Shown here: positions 47,667-58,009 of the stretch, piece after piece | How the letters are laid out: every line of letters starts with the position of its first letter | Numbering within the stretch: position 1 is the first letter of the stretch | Source of the DNA: Cristatella mucedo | Lineage: Eukaryota > Bryozoa > Phylactolaemata > Cristatellidae | Length of the DNA: 64,000 bases | Reading direction: 5' to 3' | NCBI GenBank assembly: GCA_009760855.2 | Contig: WPIO01000007.1 | Coordinates: 7,630,001 to 7,694,000 of the forward strand | The notes under the pieces: model-generated | The model's input: the letters and a program-made list of their open reading frames with translations, nothing else | Told to the model about the DNA's origin: nothing | Databases searched by the model: none | Program-made: the position numbers and the translations under genes

Positions 47667-48221
47667 GTAAGTAACGCTTTTGACGCCGCAGTGATTAACC
47701 GAGCGAATTCCAGTCAGCTAGGCTCGACTCGGCTTTGCCCAGCCTCGGCTTTGCCCCCTCTCTCGACGCTCCCAGCGCAATCATCACACGTATTGCAGCG
47801 CCGCGGCCATCCTTGACGGACGAATGCAACGAGCAGACGGTTGCTCAATTGGTGGCCCTTCTTTTTTTGGTCATATTTCAGGTAAGAGCGCGCGGGCGCG
47901 CGAGAGAGCCGCGGGCTGGTCACGGTCTGCTGCTCTCACGCGATTTTGAGGTAGGCCACACCCAGCGCTCGCCCTCGCGGAGTTGGATCCCTCAGCGACC
48001 GACCGCTCAGTTCACCGACTGGAAGGTTGTGCGGGGTGGGGGGGGGGAATTACTCAGCGACCGGCAAAGCTGAGCCGTCGAGGCGTCGCTGGTGCGGCGC
48101 GTGTAGCCTTACCGTGCGGCTCCGGCGGCGGAAAATCTAGGGAGTCTCACGGAGGTACAAGCGTGGATATAGGCTGTACAAGAGGCTCAATTTCTATTCT
48201 TCTCAAAGTTCATAAGTAAAC
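47667..48221. other. CpG-rich anonymous sequence
   Basis: Contains a further donor-like CAG/GTAAGA at about 47880 after a T-rich stretch. No gene could be built from these signals. Confidence 0.35.
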
Positions 48222-48420
48222 GTAAATATATATATACGTACACGCTTTGAGGAGAATAGATGGATTTTTTTAAAGTTTAGCTTATATATATATATATATA
48301 TATACATTAGCCAGCGGTGCCCTGCCCTGCCGCGTCGTGGTTGCTACCCTGTTTGTATATATAAAGATATATATATATATATATTTATTTATTTATATAT
48401 ATATTTATTTATTTATAAAT
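48222..48420. repeat. Cluster of short (AT)n and TTTA tracts
   Basis: Three AT runs (48226-48238, 48282-48304, 48366-48383) plus TTTATTTA units. Low complexity only. Confidence 0.85.
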
Positions 48421-49459
48421 GAGAGTCCGGGGAATTACCAGTGTTGGAGAATGCCCCTATGGGGGGAATATAGCTGCGTAGGGTAATATCCCATAAATTG
48501 CACTCACCACGCTTGTTCTTACGACGCAATACTTACGATAGAATAGCCGTGCTGAAAAAGTTGTGGCGCTACGCCATTTCATTCAAGAATACCGACGATA
48601 GCATTGCGATGGTGTCGAAGCTGTTGACCAGCCAACCTTCGATAGCACAACCGATTCTTGACTAGATAGCAGTGAGTGGTACACAGTAGCCCTCAAACAA
48701 TGATGTCCGTCAGAACCAATGCGATAAATGCGCCGACATAATCTTAAGTGCAGTAGGACACGCTCGTTTGCCCAATTCTCCTTAACATGCCTTCAGATAA
48801 AACCGGACGCATGGAATTTATTATTATTTTAGATACGCAATACGCTGTACTAATCGGAAATAAAATCTCTGCTGTCTATTTCGCCGAAGTCGAGGCCTGG
48901 TTCAATATTAACGTGAATAAAATACACATTGAATGTATCCGTAAGAAGCCGCACGCTCTCGCCACGCTGCGCCGCGCCCGCTCTCATCTTTACCCGTGCC
49001 TGTGAGAGAGCAGCTGATTCGCTGGGTTTTTCACGCGGAGAGCTTTCAGCGGCGAATAAAAGAGCTGCCCGCTGCAGGACTCGAAGCCTTGACAGCGAGG
49101 CACGCATAACGAGCAGCTCGCCGCTTGACTGCCGAGGGCGTGAGCGCGCACGAGCCTTCGCTCTCCGTTCTGGCTCTACTAGCCCGCCGGTTGCTGCGTC
49201 GGTCTTATTTCCGTTCAACAAATAAAATTAAACAATTTGGAGCTTCTTTGAGCGAGGGCTTTGACCACGCCATGTTGCTAAACCGACGTCGCCCACAACA
49301 CAGGGCAGGCGACCGCAGCCTTAGTTCCTTAAAGGGCCAAGTGTGGGGTGGCGCTTTAAAGGCCATTTAAGTGTGTATGGGGAGTGAGACTAGTAAGACT
49401 AAGGTACATAATATTCGACCTTTAAGGCCTTTAGGCAGCGGTGCATTGATAGCAGAGAA
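48421..49459. other. Anonymous sequence
   Basis: No gene or repeat copy supported. A B-box-like 'GACTCGAAGCCTTG' near 49078 hints at a tRNA relic but lacks supporting structure. Confidence 0.35.
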
Positions 49460-49532
49460 CGACCGGTGGTTTGCCGTTGGTTAAGCGCAGCGTGTCGCAC
49501 GCTGCGCCTAACCAACGGCGCACCACCGGTCG
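49460..49532. repeat. 73-bp near-perfect palindrome, 35-bp arms, 3-nt loop
   Basis: Left arm 49460-49494 begins CGACCGGTGG and ends GCGCAGCGTG; right arm 49498-49532 is its reverse complement with three mismatches; loop TCG. It is GC-rich and would form a very stable hairpin or cruciform. Confidence 0.95.
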
Positions 49533-50855
49533 GTTGCATGATGTGCAGCACGCGTTCAGCTTCTTCGCCCGAGCGATCATTCGAAACGCTCAAAAAATAC
49601 CCGATGGCGTCGAGCGCCGGCATTCAGTATCCGGTGGTGGTGGGTACGCCAGCAATGGCGTACAGAGCTCCGCTAAGTCCGCTAGTACGCGACACGCCAC
49701 GGCGAACGTGTCAAAACTGGCCATTTCTGACAGGTGACTACTAAGCGGGCGCAAGGAGAACGATGGAAAGTGAACTCTCCCAGGACCGCGCTCGTGATTG
49801 AGCGGCTCGTGAGCAGGCGGCGGAAGAGGCGTAAAGGCGGCAGCGACCGGATCGATTTCTTGATACAGCAGCGCCGAGACTCTTAACAGCGCGTCTGTCT
49901 GAGCTCATGCACGACGACCCTCAGGATTCGAGCGCGTCCCAACTAGTCCCCATGCCTCGTCGACGCGCACGCACTTTTCCATTTCCGGTCACGTAGCTGT
50001 TACTCGCGTTGTTTCGCCTTGGGGGCTGCAATGCCGCGGGAAGGAGGTGGCCGTCTGGTGGACAGATTTGTGCACCGCGCTAGGACTGGAGACCGACAGG
50101 GCGAACAGCGAAGAGGCAGCGCCGGCACTTTATTGAGTCTGACACACTTCGCGCCGTCAGCCGTCGCCGCGAGCTCCGCCTGCGTGGGAGGGCGCGTGCG
50201 AGGCTGCGAGAAGCAGTCAAGCGGATGCTCGAGCTTCGCCATAGAAAGAGAGCGTCAAATCGACCTCCAAGGCATTCATACCGAATGCCAAGAGTGCAGC
50301 TGCTGCTGCTGGCCTTGACATTAAACAGCAATGCGAGCGGGTATGCGTCTCCGCGACGGTCGCCTCTTTCCGGGTTGTAACGACTCAGCCACGCGAGCTT
50401 GCAGCTCGCGACTCATTTTCGGCGTGCGGCCCGAAATCCTCGACATCGTTGAGATTGGAGCTCGCCGCGACATAAAGGTGCCGTACATGTACCTGGCCGG
50501 CCTATTTGCATAATGAATAGCGGAAGCGACGCTAGACGCAACATTGTGCTCGCACCGCGCCGTCCGTGCATTAATTTCGAGCTTGCGGTGGGGTAAAGCG
50601 GGCGGACATAGCCGTGAAAGAGAGAAAGAAGAATAAGAAGAAGAGAGAAGGACAGAGAGGCGTTAGACGAACCCTATCCGATGGCGGCAGCTGCATGCGA
50701 AAGAAATGCCACTGCAGACCCGGGCCGCACCCACCCATCGTGGTGCTGAGGAAATTGACGGCGACTCGTAAACACTGCGGTATGTCAAGCTGCGCATTTC
50801 TTAAGCCGCCCGAGGAGCCGAGCCGAGCCATGCTCAGCTTGAATTATGTGCGTAG
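49533..50855. other. CpG-rich island, no gene assigned
   Basis: Contains an ATG-started 60-codon frame at 50331-50513 with mixed composition ('MRAGMRLRDGRLFPGCND' to 'VPYMYLAGLFA'). It is unmatched to any family I know, and the ORF is short enough to be chance. The island may be the promoter region of the candidate exon that follows. Confidence 0.35.
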
Positions 50856-51051
50856 ATGGCGCTCTCTACGTTCGGGTGGCGATGCGTCGCCGAGGCCCCG
50901 CCGCGTCCAACCGCTCCGCTTGGCGGGCGGTGCCGAGAGGAAGCGCCCCTCGCGGCCCGTCCGGCGGCGGCGGCGGCGCAGCGGCGGGGGGCGTTGCCGA
51001 TGGATGACATGCGGCTGAGCGGGTATCCGCTGTCGAAAGAGCGGATGAAAC
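50856..51051 (+). CDS. Candidate first coding exon ending at a GTAAGT donor (partial)
   Basis: ATG at 50856 opens 65 codons plus one base. The frame is Ala/Arg/Pro-rich at first and ends 'MDDMRLSGYPLSKERMK' before a consensus donor (AAAC/GTAAGT, intron from 51052). An inner ATG at 51002 gives a shorter start. It sits at the right edge of a CpG island, where a 5' exon is expected. The putative intron begins with the octamer array. No downstream exon or homologue is recognised. Confidence 0.3.
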
Positions 51052-51069
51052 GTAAGTTGATTGACTTAG

Positions 51070-51560
51070 CCAACAACCCTTTCTCTCTCCCTATCTCTGT
51101 CTCTCTCTTCATACCTCTCTGTCTCGCTGTCTCTCTGTCTCTCCATCTCTCCTCTCTGTCTCTCTGTCTCTCTGTCTCTCTGTCTCTCTGTCTCTCTGTC
51201 TCTCTGTCTCTCTGTCTCTCTGTCTCTCTGTCTCTCTGTCTCTCTGTCTCTCTGTCTCTCTGTCTCTCTGTCTCTCTGTCTCTCTGTCTCTCTGTCTCTC
51301 TGTCTCTCTGTCTCTCTGTCTCTCTGTCTCTCTGTCTCTCTGTCTCTCTGTCTCTATGTATCTATGTCTCTCTGTCTCTCTGTCTCTCTGTCTCTGTCTT
51401 TCAGTCTCTCTGTCTCTCTTGTCTCTCTGTCTGTCTCTCTGTCTCTCTGTCATTTTGTCTCTCTGTCTTTCTGTCTCTCTGTCTCTCTGTCTCTCTGCGT
51501 CTCTCTCTCTGTCTCTCTTTGTCTCTCTGTCTCTCTCTCTCCTCCTTTCTCCCGCTCTCT
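51070..51560. repeat. (CTCTCTGT)n octamer array, about 490 bp
   Basis: Very regular TCTCTGTC units from 51115 to 51355, then more variable to about 51560. Same unit as the 43.8 kb array. Confidence 0.97.
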
Positions 51561-52604
51561 CACTCGCTCGGTCTCTCTTCTTCGCTTTCGTTGTGTTACT
51601 GTGACCTTTCGGACTCATGTGCCACTCCCTGTAGCTCTACGAAGTCCTTATTTCGGCACCGTCGCTGCTCTGATGGATTCCGTGGTTGAGGCTAGACACC
51701 CTCCACCCATGCATTTTACTATTCGCAGTCCTCCATCGCCTCCATAGCTGAGTAGCGACGCTGACCGCCCCCTGCTTCTAAGCTCGTGTGACCGCCACCA
51801 ACGACGAAATTATGCATCCATCCACTCAATGAGCAGCCGATAAGTTCGTGTAAAACAAAATAAATCATTTTGCTTCATATAGAGCGGGCGTTCGCAGCGA
51901 AGATGCACCCTGAAATCCGGCTACCGCACCTTTGATTTCGCTAAATGCAACCTTTAAACTTATTTTCTACGCGATGCGAACAACCGAGCACTGTGATGCG
52001 CTGCTATACCGTCTTGCAGCGGCCTAGCGATCTCTGTTCTTTCTATGCTGCTACGGGGGAAGCGAACATTTGTTTTAATTCCACACAGGGCAGTTGCCAC
52101 TACTGAGTCCCACGGCAGCGTCTTTCAGCAGGGCGACCAAATGAGTTTTTCAAATACACATTGCGCTAGCACATCCGTATTGTATCAATTTAGCGATGCT
52201 CTACAGGCTTTCGTCACATTTCACTGAATTTAATGCTACCTGCCGGACTTCGGATATCCGTTTGTCGATGTGCCAGCCACTAGTTGAAATATGATCGACT
52301 GAGTGCACAGAGTGGCTCTGTTGACATCCAGCAAGAAATAAGACATGTGTATAGAACTCAAGGGAAATAAACCTCTCTATTGGCACTTTACATATGTTCT
52401 AGAATCATCGAAGTCAATAGCACACGCAGAAAAGTCGAGTTTTCAATAGCACACGCAAAAATTAGAGTTTCTAACCGACGCTAATGAGCGCTTTCGGCAA
52501 GCATCGTAAAATATCAGTAAAGGAAAACGTCTTGTAATCGTCGTTTTCACCTTCCCGCTCTCTAACTCTAGCTAACTCTGATGGTACTTATTTTTGGCTG
52601 AAGC
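51561..52604. other. Anonymous sequence
   Basis: No gene or repeat copy supported. Confidence 0.4.
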
Positions 52605-52720
52605 TGAGCCACTTGATCATGCTTCCTTTGCAGCCAATGATGAGTGCCTACAAAGACATCGAGTTCTCTGAGGACGCTATGACAAATGCGTTATTTTTAT
52701 TATTATTAGTTTATTATTAA
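52605..52720 (+). mobile_element. LINE-A 3' terminus
   Basis: 'TTGATCATGCTTCCTTTGCA', then 'GAGTGCCTACAAAGACATCG', 'AGTTCTCTGAGGACGCTATG' and an ATT tail. Very short truncated copy. Confidence 0.7.
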
Positions 52721-53164
52721 TTAAATCTCTTCTTGTCTTCCCGCCTCTTCGAGGGCACGTGTTATTTGCCCTGGATTAAAGAGCTCGCACTTCGCGGCCC
52801 GTGATGCGAGCAGTGAGATCGAGTCGTGCAGCTGGCAATCCTTTGTTGTCCACTGCCAGCGGGCTGATTGCTTCTCATGCTGCTCCTCCTCCTCCTCCCC
52901 TAAATAAATGAATGAGGGTTTTTAATCAGTTGACCTTCACTTGCTTTAATTCAGTGTCGCTATGGAGCCGGGATGCATGAAGCTCCGAACGACGTTCACA
53001 TGCCCCTTGCTTTGCACATTCTGGTGTGTAGCCAGCCAAACTCATTCTGAGTGTACTAAGTCTGCATCAAGCCCAGTCCAAGCTGCAGCTTCAGACATCC
53101 AACACACCGGCTTTTGTCACACCCACACTGGTACTGGTATACAAAGCAAAAACAAAAACTAGCT
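52721..53164. other. Anonymous sequence
   Basis: Nothing recognised apart from a short TCC-repeat at about 52882-52897. Confidence 0.4.
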
Positions 53165-53295
53165 GATTCAACAGTCTCTTTTGTGTAGCGACAGAAGAGC
53201 CTTTGAATCACCAACCGCAGGATTCGAGCCCACGACCTTGGAACCAAGGTCGTGAAAAGCAACCGTCTTACCTAGTGAACTATAGCGGCTCACCG
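53165..53295 (-). mobile_element. SINE-2 copy with an 11-bp hairpin next to the B box
   Basis: Reverse complement: A-box-like 'TAGTTCACTAGGTAAGACGG', palindrome CACGACCTTGG-AA-CCAAGGTCGTG (53231-53254 on the plus strand), B-box 'GGGCTCGAATCCTG', then a tail with 'CTCTTCTGTCGCTACAC'. The arrangement resembles a class II tRNA with an enlarged variable arm. Confidence 0.7.
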
Positions 53296-53389
53296 GTACT
53301 AGTTCCTCGAAGAGGCCGCCAATCATAGTCCTCATCATGCTTTCGTCATGTTGTCATCGGCTTAGAGCATGGCGTATCCTGGTGAAAGC

Positions 53390-53500
53390 GGGAGCCTTGC
53401 TCGTCTGAGAAAGCTTCCACGTTCTCCTTTAGTTTTCCGATGAACATCTTTGCTTAGTCTTTAAGGGACGTTCTGCATCCTATTTTGGCACAGTTCTTGA
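53390..53500 (+). repeat. Dispersed repeat X, copy 2
   Basis: Collinear with 42440-42566; see that entry. Here it is followed by a tandem duplication rather than by a SINE. Confidence 0.6.
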
Positions 53501-53694
53501 TGAAAGCCTGAACTTATAATGTTCAGCCTTCTAGTTTGCCTGGGAAACAGTTAACCGGCACAACGGAGCTGTTCCTCTGTCTTGTGTAAGCTTCGTCGCG
53601 AATGCGTCATACTCATTGAGCTTCATCGCCTGCGGTCCGACGAAGATACCGGATGCAATCTTTGCTTCTATGAATGCTGCGTAAGCCCCTCTTA

Positions 53695-54003
53695 GAGGTA
53701 CTTAAAAGATGCCGAATCATTGTATAAAGCCGTGAGAGCTTGCTTGTCGAGGCGTGGCTTTGTTCGGTGGCGGCCTCATCGCCTTTCGGCGGTCGACCAA
53801 CGGCTCCCACTTGATGTTTGTATTGCCTATGAGGCGAGTAAATGCTATGAAATACGTCTTCGAGTTACTTAAAAGCTGCTGACTCATTGTCTAGAGCCGT
53901 GAGATATTGCTTGTCGAGGCGTGACTGGATGTGCTGTGGCGGTCTCATCCGACGGTCGACCAACCGCTCCCACTGGATGTTTGTATTGCCTATGAGGCGA
54001 GCT
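53695..54003. repeat. Diverged tandem duplication, unit about 165 bp
   Basis: Two successive copies start GAGGTACTTAAAAG (53695) and GAGTTACTTAAAAG (53862). Each contains 'GCTTGTCGAGGCGTG', 'GGTCGACCAAC' and 'GATGTTTGTATTGCCTATGA' (53813 and 53976). The function is unknown and no coding frame spans both. Confidence 0.85.
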
Positions 54004-55059
54004 CGATCGCCTGCGGCCAGTACACTTAGTGACAGTTCTAGTTAGTTTCCCGGCTTTTTCGTAGGCAAAGGATGACCTGAAAGCCTTCTTTTATTTTCTT
54101 GGAGGCCCCTAGCATGTGACACAGCTTTGAAGTCCGCAGTGACCTCGAAGCCATAATCACCGTACTTCGGGAGCCTAGGTCAGTGTAGTAATGGCTGAAG
54201 AATCGAGCAATGTGTGGATACTTACTTAGTAGGAGGTTCGCTCTTGCCAGTTTGACGTTTGTAAGGATCCATTCTTAGGAAGTAGCAGATGCTCGATTGC
54301 TTGATCGGTTACCACCAAATTTTAGGACAGCGAACTCCACAGCTCCTTTTTCTCCTTTTCACACGCCTGTAAACATACCATAACTATGTACATAAAAAAT
54401 ATATCGCACGCATTAGCTAATATTGCGCGAGAAATTCTATCAAGCGTGAAGCAATTGTTCACACTTAAAAATAAAACTTCTCTTTTAGAGTCTGCATTTG
54501 AAATGAGGTGTCCAAGGCGTTTATTGATCCCCTAAAGATATATCGAGGTATGCTTTGTAGGCCTCACACATATCAGCCGGCGCTTTAAAAGAATCGCTTG
54601 TGCTTTTTTTACTTAATACTTTCTGCGCTCATGAAACACATTGCATTTACTAGGGTGCTAGTAACCTCTTCGTTCCATTTCAGCCATTCGCTATCTTTTA
54701 GTCCGCAACAGTGCTAGCAGAACTTTTCATTTGAGGTATCTGTACGGTAAGTCGTCTATGGACGCCACTCAGTAGTGTTACATTCGCCAAATCCTCACTA
54801 AAGCGGATAGTGGAACAATGCGTGTGATATGTGAAAACCTGACATCCACGCGGCACCTTTCAGAAAAACGGTGAATTTCAAATAAAATCAATGTCCTGAC
54901 AGTAGAGGCAAAGCTTTTGAGCACGAAATAACTTTCTGTTAATGTTCAGCATACGGAGTAAGGAAAACGCTCTTTGCACCTTAAACAAAAATAAGTAAAT
55001 TGGTATCCACTTACCGGTGTAGTAGACGATTTGTAAACCCCCATAAGAGAAGGAATTCC
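54004..55059. other. Anonymous AT-leaning sequence
   Basis: No gene or repeat recognised. Confidence 0.4.
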
Positions 55060-55170
55060 CAAATCAAGCGCTTTACAATTCGCTGCAAGAGAGTCAGTAA
55101 CTAAGGGTCAGTGACATTTACGGCATCAAGCGTACAAATTCAAGCATCATGTCTGGGCCAGCGTACTAAA
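55060..55170 (-). mobile_element. LINE-A 3' UTR remnant
   Basis: 'AAGCGCTTTACAATTCGCTG', 'CAGTAACTAAGGGTCAGTGA' and 'CATTTACGGCATCAAG' resemble the reverse complement of the LINE-A 3' end (compare 1120-1200). Confidence 0.45.
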
Positions 55171-55264
55171 GTAAACTTCAATACACTCATGTTAAGGGTT
55201 AGGAAGACCTGCTGGCGCATGCAACGAATCATGCATTAGTACGCACGCGAACCGAAAAGAAAGA

Positions 55265-55425
55265 AAACAGAGAAGCTCACTGTCCAAGAAAATATAATTT
55301 GTTTGTATGGTGGTCCAAGAAAACTTAATTTATATTCAGGCCCTTCAAAAATGCCACGGAACTCGAACCCGCGACCAACGGCCCGACCTTGGTTGGGCCG
55401 TGGGTCGTGCTGGTTCAAACCAGTG
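55265..55425 (-). mobile_element. SINE-1 copy with expanded palindromic arm
   Basis: Reverse complement: 'GACCCACGGCCCAACCAAGG', B-box 'GCGGGTTCGAGTTCCG', tail 'GGCCTGAATATAAATTAAGT' and 'TTTTCTTGGACCACCATACA'. Between the boxes, 13-bp arms at 55372-55384 and 55395-55407 pair with one mismatch. Confidence 0.7.
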
Positions 55426-55611
55426 CCAAGGAAAAGCCGAGTGCTGAAGGATTATCGAACGCTTATGTGACCGAGCGCTGAGCTTCGACGTGCAAGGGTG
55501 ACCGTCTCAGGCGTAGCGACAGAACGTAGGCGCATGCATTCCGGGTCGATCAACGAATTAGAAGTAGAGTTCCAACGCTGACCCGCCACATTCGCCTTTC
55601 GGCTCGGCTTC

Positions 55612-55810
55612 TTCTCGTACGTAGCTGAACTGCTGCTGCACCAGTGTTTCAGCCTCCTCGTAGCTACTTCAGGTGCTTCCACTCTCTCTCTGGACAATAA
55701 ATTAGCTGCTCCGTTCCTACGCTAAAAGACCACTGGTGATGAGTAGCCTTCACTCTGCTTCTGTCGTAGACTGTGGAGTTCGCATGAGCACTTCTTGGCC
55801 TGACACCGAG
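55612..55810 (+). mobile_element. LINE-B remnant
   Basis: 'TAGCTGAACTGCTGCTGCAC', 'GGACAATAAATTAGCTGCTC' and 'GTAGACTGTGGAGTTCGCA' follow the order of the LINE-B C-terminal region (compare 8810-8950). The 3' UTR is missing. Confidence 0.55.
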
Positions 55811-56554
55811 CGACTGGTCGTCGCTGAATTTGTGCAGCGAAAAGTCCTTCTGCTGGCGGTAGCAAATACTCAGATCTCCGAGTCCAGAGTTCCAGCCGTC
55901 GCATTTAGCCGTCAAGCGGCACGACCCTGTGGCAGGCTGAGATCGCGGGAGCCAGGAGCCGAGTCCTGAGTCCTGGCTGATGCCTATGCTCCAGTCACGT
56001 TCGAATAGAATAAGTACTCATGTACTCGCCGGCTTTTAACAATACGTTGCCGGACTTTATAGTTTATCGTTGAAGTGGAAAATTCAAGAATACACCACTG
56101 GAAAGTATGCTGCGACAGCCTCCCAGGCGACCTGCGTTGCAGCAGTTTTTCGATGGACTTCAGCGTTCAATCGCGCTAGGTCCGGAGGTACATTAGGCAC
56201 ACAAGTACTAGGCGTACAAGCATGCAGGCACTCAGGCAGTAGGCCTGCAAGCATCAGGAGCCGCCTTAGCAGCCAATTTCGTGCAGCTGCTTGGTGAGAC
56301 GGAGGCTTCTGGGAGCTTCTGTTCGCTCAATTTATAATTCTCTAGGCTTTTGAGAGAAGAACACGAGAAACTATCCGATGCCGACCCTGTGCAGGAAGTG
56401 ACGGCTTTATGGCGCATCGCGCCAGTCTAATATTATTGAAAATTCTTTCACAGTCGAGAGCTCGCGCTCCGCTTCAACTTGCTGAAAAATGCTGACGGAA
56501 GTGTATGCGACTTCATTAGTGCATCCAAAACGGAGCACCTTGAGTCGGACGGTG
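55811..56554. other. Anonymous sequence
   Basis: Short GCAT/AGGC-rich direct repeats at about 56195-56255 only; no gene supported. Confidence 0.35.
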
Positions 56555-56700
56555 AACGAAATTTATACATACAATTCGTTTGCATAGCGCCCTAAGAAAA
56601 CTTACTACCCAGGCGCTTCACCTAAGCCGCGGGGCGTGAGCCCACGTCCTCGATCGTCAAAGGTAACCACCTTAGCCCCTGGGCCAGACCGACGATGGGG
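56555..56700 (-). mobile_element. SINE-1 copy
   Basis: Plus-strand reading 'CATAGCGCCCTAAGAAAACT', 'ACCCAGGCGCTTCACCTAAG', 'GGGCGTGAGCCCACG', 'CCACCTTAGCCCCTGGGCCA' is a reversed SINE-1 (tail, B box, A box). Confidence 0.65.
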
Positions 56701-57344
56701 CCTAGAGTAGCCCCAGGCAAATACACCTCACCCCCCCCCCCCTCTAGTCCCAGGTGTCTATTGTCGAGTTATCTTTAATAGGGTTGAACAGCTGACTTAG
56801 TTCGAAGGCCCAGGCCTGCCAAAACTCGAGCTCCATTAACTGAGAGCAGACTGCACACCACCCCATAGAATTCCTGACAGCCGTTTAGTCAAGCAGACCA
56901 GGTCAAGTAAGCCATCTAGCAGAAGACGAAAGATGCTGCCGCACTCAAACACTTGCTGTCTTCTCAGCAGCACTTGCTGATCGCGTAGGAAATAAACCCA
57001 GCTTAAATCATTGCTGACGCCGATCTAGTACTAAAATTCTTCCAGCAGCTGTGACAGACAGGACAATCGCACTCGTCCTGCAGCTTATAAACATGCGGTT
57101 TTGCCACGGAGATCCTCCTGCTAGAGCTCCAGCCTAATGCAGCTCAAACGCCTGGAGAATGGCGGAAGGCTGAGCTGTGCACCGTAATAAAGACGCCTGA
57201 TAGCAGCCTATTAGACGAACTACTTAGAATTAGAATGGGTCGTGCACCGTCGCCCCTCTGTTGGTAATGAGTAAAACAAGTGCAGCGCTGTTGGCACAGC
57301 AAGTAGGTCAATGTAATCAACTTCATTTATATATATAGCATTAC
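56701..57344. other. Anonymous sequence with a C13 homopolymer
   Basis: A poly-C run at about 56730-56742; otherwise nothing recognised. Confidence 0.35.
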
Positions 57345-57542
57345 TCAATGATTGTGATTCTTCCAGTAGAACTGGGCACTGCGGGCCCTGCTCAGCTCAC
57401 TGAACTCAAGTGACATCTCATTAATAGCTGAGTAAACTATTCGCCAGTCAATGAGTCCATATGGTTTGGGCCTAAATAAACCAAGTTGATGGAAATCCTC
57501 GGCAAAAGACTTAGCTCCGCTGAAAATTCGCCGCTTCTCCAT
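57345..57542 (-). CDS. Short unassigned ORF, protein-like, possibly element-derived
   Basis: From the ATG at 57542 the minus frame gives 65 codons: 'MEKRRIFSGAKSFAEDF', then 'LGLFRPKPYGLIDW', then 'NEMSLEFSELSRARSAQFYW' and a short basic end before TGA. Composition is normal for a protein and free of low complexity. The spacing of the DW motif is vaguely like the linker between endonuclease and RT in LINE proteins, but I cannot confirm this. The frame is also open a little upstream to a TTG (57563). No neighbouring exon is found. Confidence 0.2.
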   Translation of the reverse strand: MEKRRIFSGAKSFAEDFHQLGLFRPKPYGLIDWRIVYSAINEMSLEFSELSRARSAQFYWKNHNH

Positions 57543-57563
57543 GAAGTCTGTACTATGATTCAA

Positions 57564-58009
57564 GCAGCCATCATGGCTGCCATCTTAGACATAGCGTTTT
57601 GACTACGGTCCCTGTTGGAATTCTTCAATTTCAACTGCTTTTATGGTGCAATTCAGTGATTTATTAGCAGCATTTTCAGGCCCTTATCCGCACGACGCGT
57701 TCAGTCCCCCTCCGAGTTTGTTCGGAGCAGAAAGCACTCGTAATAATCACTGTCTATGAATGCAACAGTGTGAAAAATCTTCATAACTGGTATATGATCT
57801 CAAAAGTACTTGACAGGAATCTCGGTTTCCTAATTCAAGTTATGACTTTTATTCCGCAAGAGAATGTAGGGTTTCTCTTTCGTTCCGGTCGATTTCCCGA
57901 TTATAAGTGGTGTCATAGAATCATATATAGAAAATTGATATTCATTGTGCTCTCCCTAATACGTCTATATGCAGTTATACCATTGGCGAATTAAAATTTA
58001 AGTCATATC
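57564..58009. other. Anonymous sequence upstream of LINE-A
   Basis: May include 5' parts of the LINE-A copy, but I could not identify endonuclease motifs. Confidence 0.35.

Noticed and set aside
49460-49532. microRNA precursor
   Set aside because: A 3-nt loop and a nearly perfect 35-bp GC-rich stem do not fit the usual animal precursor shape; left as a palindrome.
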